A stretch of DNA of 11,240 nucleotides from Psychrilyobacter sp. (GTDB taxonomy: Bacteria > Fusobacteriota > Fusobacteriia > Fusobacteriales > Fusobacteriaceae): assembly GCA_030621995.1 (NCBI GenBank), contig JAUXGP010000029.1:1-11240 (forward strand). Direction: 5' to 3'. How positions within the stretch are numbered: the first letter of the stretch is position 1; every line of letters begins with the position of its first letter. Both the position numbers and the translations under genes were made by a program. Positions 1-6,456 of the stretch are shown piece after piece. Under the pieces are notes generated by a model, which was given only the letters and a program-made list of their open reading frames with translations, did no database searches and was not told where the DNA came from.

Positions 1-67
1 CTTTCCTTCCCTTATAAGCAGATAAATCTACCATATCTCCATTTTGGGTTTCCAAAATAATATCCAT
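1..67 (-). CDS. Probable peroxiredoxin (thioredoxin fold), N-terminal 22 residues only
   Basis: The gene runs off the left edge. The visible protein begins MDIILETQNGDMVDLSAYKG and then RK. A short strand, 'Q-N/D-G', and a 'hxLSxYKGRK' turn is the usual opening of AhpC/Bcp-type peroxiredoxins and related thioredoxin-fold proteins, just before the first core strand and the peroxidatic cysteine, which would lie outside the window. GGAGG at 73-77 is 5 bases from the ATG and supports this start. Peroxiredoxins reduce hydrogen peroxide and organic peroxides through a reactive cysteine. It lies downstream of and codirectional with the SPFH gene, with an AT-rich hairpin between them. The identification rests on 22 residues and could instead be another thioredoxin-fold protein such as a glutathione peroxidase-like enzyme. 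Confidence 0.5.
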   Translation of the reverse strand, partial: MDIILETQNGDMVDLSAYKGRK

Positions 68-88
68 TAAAACCTCCATAAACTTTCT

Positions 89-125
89 AAAAAAGGCAAT
101 ATACAAAATATTGTATATTACCTTT
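89..125 (-). terminator. AT-rich hairpin with T tract after the SPFH gene; possible operator for the next gene
   Basis: AAAGG (92-96) and CCTTT (121-125) enclose AATATACAA (98-106) and TTGTATATT (111-119), giving a 14-bp stem with one mismatch and a 4-base loop. On the minus strand the stem runs straight into six T (89-94 read backwards), as in an intrinsic terminator for the SPFH transcript. The stem is weak because it is mostly A:T. The same dyad sits about 15 bases before the ribosome binding site of the peroxiredoxin-like gene, so it could also be a repressor site. Confidence 0.5.
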
Positions 126-130
126 ATTAT

Positions 131-155
131 TAATTACTAATTACTAATTACTAAT
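131..155. repeat. Short tandem repeat, heptamer TAATTAC x3.5
   Basis: TAATTAC occurs at 131-137, 138-144 and 145-151, followed by a partial TAAT. The repeat covers the stop codon of the SPFH gene (TAG at 144-146), so the last codon and stop lie inside it. Slippage here would change only the final residues or the 3' untranslated region. Confidence 0.8.
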
Positions 156-1043
156 TTTCCCTTTATTTTCTCCCACTGCTGTAAAAGCAGTAGCTAAGTT
201 AGCAACACTCTGTAATTCCGATGGAATTATAATCTTAGTTGCCTTTCCATCTGCTACCTTCACAAATGCTTCCATAGCTTTAAGTGAAAGTACTTCCGGA
301 GTTGGATGAGAAGCATTCAATAGTTTCAATGATTCAGCCCGAGCCTTAGTTACTTCTAAAAGTGCTTCTGCTTCCCCTTCCGCTACTCTTACTGCAGCTT
401 CTTTATTTGCTTCTGCTCTTAAGATTGCTGATTGCTTTTCTCCCTCTGCTATTAATATTGCTGAAGTTTTTTCCCCTTCTGCGATTAATATCTTTTGTCT
501 TCTTTCCCTCTCTGCCTTCATCTGTTTTTCCATGGCATCCTGGATCTCTGCAGGGGGCATGATGTTTTTCAATTCTACCCTGTTTACCTTAATTCCCCAA
601 GGATCTGTAGCTTCATCTAGAATAGATCTCATCTTGGTATTTACAACATCTCTAGATGTCAGTGTGGCATCTAACTCCAATTCTCCTATTATATTTCTAA
701 GGGTAGTTGCAGTTAAATTTTCAATAGCACTCAGGGGATATTCTACCCCATAGGTATATAATTTCGGATCTGTAATTTGAAAGTATATTACAGTATCTAT
801 CTGCATAGTTACATTATCCCTTGTGATTACCGGTTGCGGCGGGAAATCTATAACCTGCTCCTTCAATGACACCTTTTTAGCTATCCTGTCTATAAATGGA
901 ATCTTAATTTTTAAACCTACATCCCAGGTATCCATATAGGCTCCTAACCTCTCTATAACATACGCCTGTGATTGCGGTACTATTCTAATATTAGTTACGA
1001 TTAATAATATCGCTAACAATATTAATGGAAAAAACAACAACAT
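144..1043 (-). CDS. SPFH/Band 7 (stomatin/QmcA-like) membrane protein
   Basis: A 299-residue SPFH-domain protein. Residues 1-18 are a hydrophobic N-terminal membrane anchor; the SPFH/PHB domain follows (about 20-180, with the typical 'VPQSQAYVIERLGAY' opening and 'ITRDNVTMQID' strand). An alanine/glutamate-rich coiled coil spans about 165-240. The length and layout match E. coli QmcA (about 305 aa). Such proteins oligomerise at the membrane and organise membrane microdomains or scaffold other proteins; they are usually paired with an NfeD protein, which is the next gene upstream here. The coil contains three 11-residue repeats (185-195, 196-206, 207-217). The start is fixed by GGAGG at 1051-1055, 7 bases before the ATG. 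The family is certain; the exact cellular role is not known from sequence. Confidence 0.93.
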   Translation of the reverse strand: MLLFFPLILLAILLIVTNIRIVPQSQAYVIERLGAYMDTWDVGLKIKIPFIDRIAKKVSLKEQVIDFPPQPVITRDNVTMQIDTVIYFQITDPKLYTYGVEYPLSAIENLTATTLRNIIGELELDATLTSRDVVNTKMRSILDEATDPWGIKVNRVELKNIMPPAEIQDAMEKQMKAERERRQKILIAEGEKTSAILIAEGEKQSAILRAEANKEAAVRVAEGEAEALLEVTKARAESLKLLNASHPTPEVLSLKAMEAFVKVADGKATKIIIPSELQSVANLATAFTAVGENKGKISN

Positions 1044-1059
1044 AATTTTGCCTCCTTTT

Positions 1060-1078
1060 TTATCTCCTGTGGAGATAA
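1060..1078 (-). other. Small perfect hairpin just before the SPFH ribosome binding site
   Basis: TTATCTCC (1060-1067) and GGAGATAA (1071-1078) form an 8-bp perfect stem with a 3-base loop. It ends only 4 bases before the AAGGAGG of the SPFH gene, within the 150-base gap after nfeD. It could modulate translation or mark an mRNA processing point. No T tract follows it, so it is not an intrinsic terminator. Confidence 0.5.
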
Positions 1079-1193
1079 TTTATAATTGAAAAATGAACTG
1101 TTAAATTCAAAATTTTCTTTCTTTTTTTTCATAAATTGAATAGATTTTTTCTTATTCATCTGCAAAATTTATGTAACCTATTACTAAGTTTTT

Positions 1194-1625
1194 TTATTTT
1201 TCTTTGTTTTCCTTTTTCAAAATAAGTTTATTTCCCTCTACTCTTTCTACGACTCCTATATCTCCTATTTCTAACTTTTCATCACAAGCAGCTCTCCAGT
1301 ATTTACCATCTAATTTCACCTCATAGAGATCTGCCTCTATTTTTTTAGATATTTCCACATCTTGACCATATATCCTGTTTTCGATAGGCTTTCTTTTCTT
1401 TAAAAGTTTTCTGACTATCGGCCTGGTCAATACCAAAAACAATCCACTGAGTCCCACAAAGATATAAAATTCATTTATAGGATTTTTTATCATCCCCGAT
1501 ATCAGGGTAAGTATTATCGCTGCAAAGGCAAACCATATACTGACTAATGCCGGCATTGCCAACTCTACCCCTATAAATATAATGGTCAGTAAAAACCACC
1601 AAATCATCCCGTTATCCCATACCAT
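1194..1625 (-). CDS. NfeD family membrane protein (short form)
   Basis: A 143-residue NfeD-type protein: three hydrophobic segments (about 8-24, 27-45 and 52-70), a basic stop 'RKLLKKRK' (72-79), then a soluble OB-fold C-terminal domain (about 83-138) with the family pattern 'G-x-Y/W-W-R-A ... I-G-D-x-G-V-V-x-x-V-E-G-N-x-L'. There is no N-terminal ClpP-like protease domain, so this is the short class. Short NfeD proteins are encoded next to SPFH proteins and are thought to work with them in membrane organisation, which matches the downstream neighbour. The start ATG is 4 bases after the TGA of the 159-aa gene, and a GGGGTGA ribosome binding site overlaps that stop, suggesting translational coupling. 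Confidence 0.9.
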   Translation of the reverse strand: MVWDNGMIWWFLLTIIFIGVELAMPALVSIWFAFAAIILTLISGMIKNPINEFYIFVGLSGLFLVLTRPIVRKLLKKRKPIENRIYGQDVEISKKIEADLYEVKLDGKYWRAACDEKLEIGDIGVVERVEGNKLILKKENKEK

Positions 1626-1629
1626 TCTA

Positions 1630-2109
1630 TCACCCCATCTTTTTCTTTATCCACTCTTTTATCTCTATATCCTCTATAGTTAATTTCCCTGTTTCATTAT
1701 ATAGATCTGGTTTTATCATAAAAAAGTTTATATATATATTATTATCTTTTTTATAGAATAAATCCAGGTGTAACGGTAAGAAGATAACCTCTCCATCTCC
1801 TAAATCTTCTAAACTTAATTTTTTCAATGGATCTATTACCATATTCATATAGTCCATGTCCTCTAACATCCACATATTATTATTCCAAAATCTTCCTTCA
1901 TTTTTTGTTCTGCCTTTAAACGGTTCCCTGTTTGAGATCGCACTTAGTACCTTTCTTACAGATTCAGCATCAAAATTTTCGTTGTATGTAGCTTTCATTC
2001 CGTCATTTTCAGATATAGAAGCCAGGTACTGCTCCCCCACTTTTTCCTTGTCTGATACAGAGTTCCAGTAATATATCATCGATTCCAATACTTCTAAACT
2101 TTTCTTCAT
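1630..2109 (-). CDS. Uncharacterised 159-aa cytosolic protein, first gene of the NfeD/SPFH cluster
   Basis: I do not recognise a family. The 159-residue product has no signal peptide or membrane segment. The N-terminal half is acidic and helical with many Asn and Asp; aromatic-rich stretches follow at 73-90 (W75, W80, Y87) and 113-135 ('HLDLFYKKDNNIYINFF'), and the tail 'IKEWIKKKMG' is basic. It is very likely a real gene: codon use matches its neighbours, a GGGGG ribosome binding site (2117-2121) sits 7 bases before the ATG, an extended -10 promoter lies upstream, and nfeD starts 4 bases after its stop. Cotranscription with nfeD and the SPFH gene suggests a link to that membrane complex, but this is inference from position only. 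Confidence 0.85.
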   Translation of the reverse strand: MKKSLEVLESMIYYWNSVSDKEKVGEQYLASISENDGMKATYNENFDAESVRKVLSAISNREPFKGRTKNEGRFWNNNMWMLEDMDYMNMVIDPLKKLSLEDLGDGEVIFLPLHLDLFYKKDNNIYINFFMIKPDLYNETGKLTIEDIEIKEWIKKKMG

Positions 2110-2146
2110 TTTTTTACCCCCTATTAGTCATCTATTTCTCAAGTTC

Positions 2147-2155
2147 AGTATACCA
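2147..2155 (-). promoter_or_regulatory. Extended -10 promoter for the 159-aa/nfeD/SPFH cluster
   Basis: On the minus strand TGGTATACT gives a TG-N extension and a 5/6 match to TATAAT (2147-2152). No good -35 hexamer is seen at 16-18 bases upstream, as is common for extended -10 promoters. Transcription would begin near 2140, leaving about 30 bases of leader before the ATG at 2109. Confidence 0.45.
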
Positions 2156-2187
2156 AATAAACTACTTCTTACCTATCTATTTTTTAT

Positions 2188-2330
2188 AAAGAAACCCGGC
2201 CGCCAAGGGTAAGCTGCCCCTTTAAAGTAAGAAGCAAGGATTCAAAGGGAATTAAGATCAAAAGATTTCCACACAGACAGCATTGGTTATATCCGGTAGG
2301 AGTTCAACCATTATCCATAATAATCTATTA
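2188..2330. other. GC-rich intergenic island of unknown nature in the megL divergent region
   Basis: The 440-base gap 2110-2549 holds, left to right, the promoter of the 159-aa gene, this island, an inverted-repeat operator candidate and the megL promoter and leader. The island begins with a stretch (2195-2220) of about 75% G+C, far above the surrounding DNA, including an AAGGG...CCCTT dyad. GGTT...AACC arms near 2285-2310 could enclose a small TCC/GGA hairpin. The plus frame starting at 2161 is open for about 60 codons but has no start codon or ribosome binding site. I do not recognise any riboswitch, T-box or RNA family. It may be a structured RNA, a decayed gene or a repeat. Confidence 0.4.
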
Positions 2331-2336
2331 TATTAA

Positions 2337-2398
2337 TAGTGTATAAATATTTTTATATTCATCGATGCTCTCTTTTATTCTAAAAGTGTTATACACTA
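2337..2398. promoter_or_regulatory. Candidate operator: inverted repeats upstream of the megL -35 box
   Basis: TAGTGTATAA at 2337-2346 is repeated inverted as TTATACACTA at 2389-2398 (10 of 10 bases). The right copy is itself part of a 13-base dyad, AGTGT-TAT-ACACT (2385-2397), which ends 7 bases before the megL -35 hexamer. The arrangement of two sites 50 bp apart, one abutting the promoter, fits a dimeric regulator able to loop DNA or act on either divergent gene. No regulator gene for it is visible nearby. Confidence 0.45.
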
Positions 2399-2404
2399 AT
2401 TTCG

Positions 2405-2433
2405 TTGACAAAGCAGTTTTCAGGGGGTAGACT
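2405..2433 (+). promoter_or_regulatory. megL promoter (-35/-10)
   Basis: TTGACA (2405-2410, perfect -35), a 17-base spacer, and TAGACT (2428-2433, 4/6 match to TATAAT). Transcription would start near 2440, giving a leader of about 110 bases. The leader holds a CA repeat (2456-2468) and a small palindrome CAACA-CT-TGTTG (2504-2515), but no S-box, T-box or intrinsic terminator that I can identify. Confidence 0.65.
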
Positions 2434-2455
2434 TATTAATGAACATACGATAACA

Positions 2456-2468
2456 ACACACACACACA
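2456..2468 (+). repeat. Dinucleotide (AC) repeat in the megL leader
   Basis: Thirteen consecutive bases of alternating A and C (6.5 units) lie between the promoter and the ribosome binding site of megL. This is short for a slippage-prone tract, and it is upstream of the coding region, so it could at most alter leader length. Confidence 0.6.
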
Positions 2469-2549
2469 TCAATAACAAATATTTAGATAGGGATAACAGT
2501 TAGCAACACTTGTTGGAATTAGTATAGCAATTATTTCAAGGGAGGAAAA

Positions 2550-3740
2550 ATGAAAGATATTCAAAAAAAAGGGTTTGGGACAAAAGCAATACATGGAGGA
2601 GCAGTAAAAAATCCATTTGGAACATTAACTACACCGATATACCAGACTTCTACCTTTGTATTTGAAAGTGCAGAACAGGGTGGAAGAAGGTTTGCATTGG
2701 AAGAATCGGGGTATATCTATTCCAGGCTGGGAAATCCTACATCCAGTGTTATCGAGGATAAATTAGCATTATTAGAAGGAGCAGAAGCTGCCCTTGCGAC
2801 CAGTTCAGGAATGGGAGCTATCTCTTCGACTATGTGGACACTGCTTAAAGCTGGGGATCATGTATTGGCAGACAAAACTCTCTATGGATGTACATATGCA
2901 TTTCTAAGTCATGGATTGACTAAATTTGGAATAGAGGTAGATTTTATAGATACTTCCGACTTGGAAGCTGTAAAAAAATCCATAAAACCCAATACTGCAA
3001 TAGTTTATTTAGAGACACCGGCAAATCCAAATTTAAAAATTGTAAATATAAGGGAAGTTTGTGAAATAGCTCATAAAAATCAAGGGACCAGGGTAGTAGT
3101 AGACAATACATTTGCAACACCATACCTCCAAAACCCCATAAAGTTAGGAGCTGACTTAGTGGTTCATTCAGCTACGAAATATTTAAACGGACACGGGGAT
3201 GTAGTAGCAGGATTTGTAGCAGGAGATTTAGAGACAGTAACTCAAATAAGGTTGATAGGTGTAAAGGACATGACTGGTTCTGTACTGAGTCCACATGATG
3301 CTTTTCTTGTAATGAGAGGAATGAAGACTTTAGAGCTTAGAATGGAAAAACATTGTGACAACGCAATGAAGGTAGCTAACTTTTTAGATAAGCATACTAT
3401 GGTAGAAAAGGTATATTATCCGGGGCTTAAATCTCATGAAGGGCATGAAATTGCAAAGGTGCAAATGAATGGATTTGGCGGAATAATAGCCTTTGATGTT
3501 AAAGGTGGTATAGAAGCAGGAAAAAAATTATTAAATAGTTTAAATATGTGTAGTTTAGCAGTTAGTTTAGGGGATACAGAAACTTTGATCCAGCATCCGG
3601 CATCTATGACACATTCTCCATATACAAGGGAAGAGCGATTGACAGCAGGAATAACAGATGGATTGGTTAGAATTTCTGTCGGACTGGAAAATGTTGAAGA
3701 TATTATTATGGATCTTGAACAGGGGTTAGCAAAAATATAG
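2550..3740 (+). CDS. megL: Methionine gamma-lyase (PLP-dependent)
   Basis: A 396-residue enzyme of the Cys/Met metabolism PLP family, splitting L-methionine into methanethiol, 2-oxobutyrate and ammonia in the cytosol, and often also acting on cysteine or homocysteine. The PLP lysine is K210 in 'HSATKYLNGHGD'; D185 should contact the pyridine nitrogen, and Y57/R59 would bind phosphate from the neighbouring subunit. Features that point to the lyase rather than cystathionine gamma-synthase or beta-lyase are Tyr112-Gly-Cys114 (the Tyr114/Cys116 pair of the Pseudomonas putida enzyme) and K239-D240-M241. The length is typical and the gene complete. GGGAGG precedes the ATG by 4 bases. It has its own promoter and is followed by a transporter-like relic and a terminator, so it is now effectively monocistronic. 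Confidence 0.93.
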   Translation: MKDIQKKGFGTKAIHGGAVKNPFGTLTTPIYQTSTFVFESAEQGGRRFALEESGYIYSRLGNPTSSVIEDKLALLEGAEAALATSSGMGAISSTMWTLLKAGDHVLADKTLYGCTYAFLSHGLTKFGIEVDFIDTSDLEAVKKSIKPNTAIVYLETPANPNLKIVNIREVCEIAHKNQGTRVVVDNTFATPYLQNPIKLGADLVVHSATKYLNGHGDVVAGFVAGDLETVTQIRLIGVKDMTGSVLSPHDAFLVMRGMKTLELRMEKHCDNAMKVANFLDKHTMVEKVYYPGLKSHEGHEIAKVQMNGFGGIIAFDVKGGIEAGKKLLNSLNMCSLAVSLGDTETLIQHPASMTHSPYTREERLTAGITDGLVRISVGLENVEDIIMDLEQGLAKI

Positions 3741-3830
3741 GTGAAATTATTTATGAAGATCATAAGCATCATCATATTATATGCACCGATTGGATTAGGA
3801 GCTTATGCAAGAACTACAATGATAAAATAA
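3741..3830 (+). pseudogene. Short relic resembling a helix of an SDF-type (dicarboxylate/amino acid:cation) symporter
   Basis: Immediately after the megL stop a GTG (3741), or an ATG (3753) with AGGTGA upstream, opens a 25-29 residue frame ending at 3828-3830. The translation from the ATG starts MKIISIIILYAPIGLGAYAR. A helix followed by 'YAPIGLGAY' strongly resembles the segment around the fifth membrane helix of sodium/dicarboxylate-type (SDF) symporters, where 'hhxYaPIGhxA' is common. Here it lacks everything before and after. I read it as the remains of a transporter gene once cotranscribed with megL and lost by deletion. It could instead be a functional small membrane peptide, or chance. 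Confidence 0.4.
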
Positions 3831-3896
3831 TAAACAATCATCTTATTTTTAATAGAAACAAGTGATTGGGTTTTTAAGCCTGTTTTATGTATATTT

Positions 3897-3924
3897 AAAG
3901 ACCCAGCATTTCTGCTGGGTCTTT
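3897..3924. terminator. Bidirectional intrinsic terminator between megL and the FakA-FakB gene
   Basis: AAAGACCCAGCA (3897-3908) and TGCTGGGTCTTT (3913-3924) form a perfect 12-bp stem with a TTTC loop. Both flanks give short T tracts in the direction of transcription (CTTT plus nearby T/A), and it lies 6 bases past the stop of the minus-strand FakA-FakB gene, so it can serve both convergent transcripts. Confidence 0.88.
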
Positions 3925-3930
3925 AATATT

Positions 3931-6435
3931 TTATCTTATTTTTGGATAGATTGTCATTCCAAATAATGGTCCCGTATGAGATCCAATAGTTGATCCGACT
4001 TCACATCTTGATTGATAATCTACATTGCTGTATTTTTCTACGGATTTTCTAAGTTCATCTGCATTTTCAGACTGATGCTTAGTACCGCCCCATCCAGTGT
4101 ATAGAACTATCGATCCGTTTTTAGCCTCTTGTTTTAGAAGTTTCTCCATATATCTCATGGCACCCTTGTCTCCAATGGCTTTTGTTTCATTATGAACTTC
4201 CCCATCTTCTACTTTAAGGATTGGTTTGATATTAAATACCCCTCCAATCATAGAGGATGCTCTGCCTATCCGTCCGCCTCTTTCAAGATATTTCAATTCA
4301 TCCACAACAAAGTAGATCTTAGCTTTATTTCTCATCTCTTCTACATTTTCTATGATTGTCTCAAAGGATTCCCCTGCTTTAGCCATCCTAGCTGCCTCTA
4401 AAACCAGATGTCCAGATCCTAACCATACATTTTTAGAGTCAACTATGGCTATATCCTTTTCCTCCGGTAACATTCCACGAGCTACCTTGGCAGCCTGCTG
4501 TGTTCCACTTAATTTACTGGATATCAAAATTGTTATTATTTTTTTATATCCTTTTTTCAGCAGCCTTTGATATAAATTCTTAAATTCTGCCGGAGACGGC
4601 TGGGAAGTTTTAGGTACAACTCCCTCAGTTATAATCTTATGCCAAAATTCTGTTCTAGATATATCTATCCCATCTTTATAATATTTATTCCCTTCAAATT
4701 TTATCTTTAGAGGAATGACATTCACCGATAGATCTCCAATGAGTGCTGGTGTCAGATCCGAAGTAGAGTCTGTGATTATTGCTATCTCAGGTTGATTTGG
4801 ATCTTTATTTTCTATATATAGGTAGTAATGATAGTTATCCTGCATACCTATATATTCCTCATGTTTTATCCCTTTAGTATTTACTATAGCAAGGTTGCCT
4901 TCATCTGTGGTCTCATTCCCCAATACTGCAAATATATTTAAAGTATTTTCATCTACATTTTCCTCATACAGATCGGAAATTAGATCCGTTATATTTTTAT
5001 TTTCATACATGATCTTTCCATTTACCAAAGCTATATAATTTCCCTCGGTAATAATTAGATCTCCTACCTTTGTATTTCTTACAGCTTTTGTAATTTCAAT
5101 AGATTTATTTCTTCTGGCATCTTTCACTACCTGTTCTAAATTTTCAGACTTATTCTTCACATAGAAGTTCCCCTCTAACATAGTTTTCGTCTCATAAACT
5201 TCTACATTTTTAGTTGCTCTTTCAGCTACTATTTTCGCTGCTGAAATAATGTTCTTGTTATTTGGAAGCAGTACTATTTCCTCTGCGTCAATCTTAGCTA
5301 TGGCCATCTCCATATCTGCTACACTTGGATTTTGCCCCTGCCCGCCAATAAGTACACAGGTAGCCCCGGATTTGATGAATAATTCTCCCATCTCGTAGGT
5401 ATCAGCTATGGCAAAATAAGCTTGCACTTCTGTATTTTCATTTTGAATCATCACATGAGCTGAGTTTTTATCCATTAAGTCTTCCTCTGCCAGGTGTAAA
5501 TTTCTATGCTGTAACTCCATATTATCTATTTTGATATTATCTAACCCGCCATATTTCATAGCTATCTCCAATACAGCTCCAGGATTATTTGTATGGATAT
5601 GTGTCTTAGTTTTAGTCGAACTTTGAGCCACTACCATTGAGTCCCCAAAATCCGCTATCTCTTTTTTTAAATCTTCTAAGTTAAACTTCCCTGCCTGAAC
5701 AATGAATTCAGTACAGTATTTAAACTCAATATCAATATCAACACTAGTAGCTTCCAGCCTTTCCCTTCTATGGGCTTGGCTCTTCACTATTCTTTCTAAG
5801 TCTTTCAGCATCTCAGGATCAGTTATTGATTTTTCAAATCCCTCAATAAGATAGAAAACACCCTTTCCACCTGCATCTACCACACCGGCTTCTTTCAACT
5901 TCAACAATTGATTAGGAGTTTCCTCTACAGCTTCATGGGCCGCTTCCTTTACATAGGATAAATACGGAATAAAGTTATCCCTTGGCCCGTCATATTCCTT
6001 GGCTTTTTCGGCTATAACTCTGATTACCGTAAGCATGGTCCCCTCTACAGGATTACTTACAGCCTTGTAAGCCAATTTAGAAGCCTGTTCAAATGATCTT
6101 GTGATATCTTCTATATCCAGTTCCTCTTTACCTTCAAATCCATTTAAAAATCCTTGGATAATTTGAGATAAAATCGTCCCGGAATTTCCTCTTGCTCCTA
6201 ATAATATTGCTTCCGATACTAACTCACAAAATTCAGGCATTGTAGGCTCATGGTTTAATTTTACCAATTCATTCTCTACAGCCTGCATAGTCATAGACAT
6301 ATTTGTTCCTGTATCTCCATCTGGTACAGGGTATACATTTAAGTCATTTAATATATCTGCATATTTAGACATCCATCTACTACCTGCTATAAATAACTTA
6401 ATCAACCTTGTAACATTCAAGTGTTCTATCTTCAT
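3931..6435 (-). CDS. fakAB: Fused fatty acid kinase: FakA (DAK2) kinase plus FakB (DegV) fatty-acid-binding protein
   Basis: An 834-residue fusion. Residues 1-200 are a DAK2 kinase domain: 'NVYPVPDGDTGTN' (33-45) with metal-binding Asp39/Asp41, 'GARGNSGTILSQ' (80-91) and 'DAGGKG' near 190. Residues about 210-545 match the FakA middle and C-terminal regions, with 'THIHTNNPG' and the 'ATCVLIGGQGQNPS' stretch. Residues 550-834 are a complete DegV domain: 'TDSTSDL' (555-561), 'TSQPSP' (610-615), 'SGTQQAA' (643-649), 'LERGGRIG' and 'GSHTGPLFG' (818-826). In Firmicutes, FakB presents a fatty acid to FakA, which makes acyl-phosphate for phospholipid synthesis through PlsX/PlsY; here both are one chain. 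AAGGAG (6443-6448) is 7 bases before the ATG. The gap to kdsC is filled by a repeat element, so it may be transcribed separately. Fatty acid kinase function is inferred from the family. Confidence 0.88.
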   Translation of the reverse strand: MKIEHLNVTRLIKLFIAGSRWMSKYADILNDLNVYPVPDGDTGTNMSMTMQAVENELVKLNHEPTMPEFCELVSEAILLGARGNSGTILSQIIQGFLNGFEGKEELDIEDITRSFEQASKLAYKAVSNPVEGTMLTVIRVIAEKAKEYDGPRDNFIPYLSYVKEAAHEAVEETPNQLLKLKEAGVVDAGGKGVFYLIEGFEKSITDPEMLKDLERIVKSQAHRRERLEATSVDIDIEFKYCTEFIVQAGKFNLEDLKKEIADFGDSMVVAQSSTKTKTHIHTNNPGAVLEIAMKYGGLDNIKIDNMELQHRNLHLAEEDLMDKNSAHVMIQNENTEVQAYFAIADTYEMGELFIKSGATCVLIGGQGQNPSVADMEMAIAKIDAEEIVLLPNNKNIISAAKIVAERATKNVEVYETKTMLEGNFYVKNKSENLEQVVKDARRNKSIEITKAVRNTKVGDLIITEGNYIALVNGKIMYENKNITDLISDLYEENVDENTLNIFAVLGNETTDEGNLAIVNTKGIKHEEYIGMQDNYHYYLYIENKDPNQPEIAIITDSTSDLTPALIGDLSVNVIPLKIKFEGNKYYKDGIDISRTEFWHKIITEGVVPKTSQPSPAEFKNLYQRLLKKGYKKIITILISSKLSGTQQAAKVARGMLPEEKDIAIVDSKNVWLGSGHLVLEAARMAKAGESFETIIENVEEMRNKAKIYFVVDELKYLERGGRIGRASSMIGGVFNIKPILKVEDGEVHNETKAIGDKGAMRYMEKLLKQEAKNGSIVLYTGWGGTKHQSENADELRKSVEKYSNVDYQSRCEVGSTIGSHTGPLFGMTIYPKIR

Positions 6436-6456
6436 AATTCTACTCCTTCTTTTTAT

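Noticed and set aside
362..753. Plus-strand open frames inside the SPFH gene.
   Set aside because: Low-complexity Leu/Pro/Ser translations without ribosome binding sites, antisense to a clearly conserved gene.
2283..2312. TCC-GGTA-GGA hairpin flanked by GGTT/AACC resembles the tip of the signal recognition particle RNA.
   Set aside because: The conserved symmetric loop bases of SRP helix 8 (CAGG opposite AGCA) are missing and the tetraloop GGTA is not of the GNRA type.
2195..2549. SAM (S-box), T-box, cobalamin or FMN riboswitch upstream of megL.
   Set aside because: None of the diagnostic conserved segments was found on either strand, and there is no terminator/antiterminator pair before the megL start.
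3434..3775. 113-codon minus-strand frame antisense to the end of megL.
   Set aside because: It lies opposite conserved megL coding sequence, has no homologous features, and simply mirrors the codon structure of megL.
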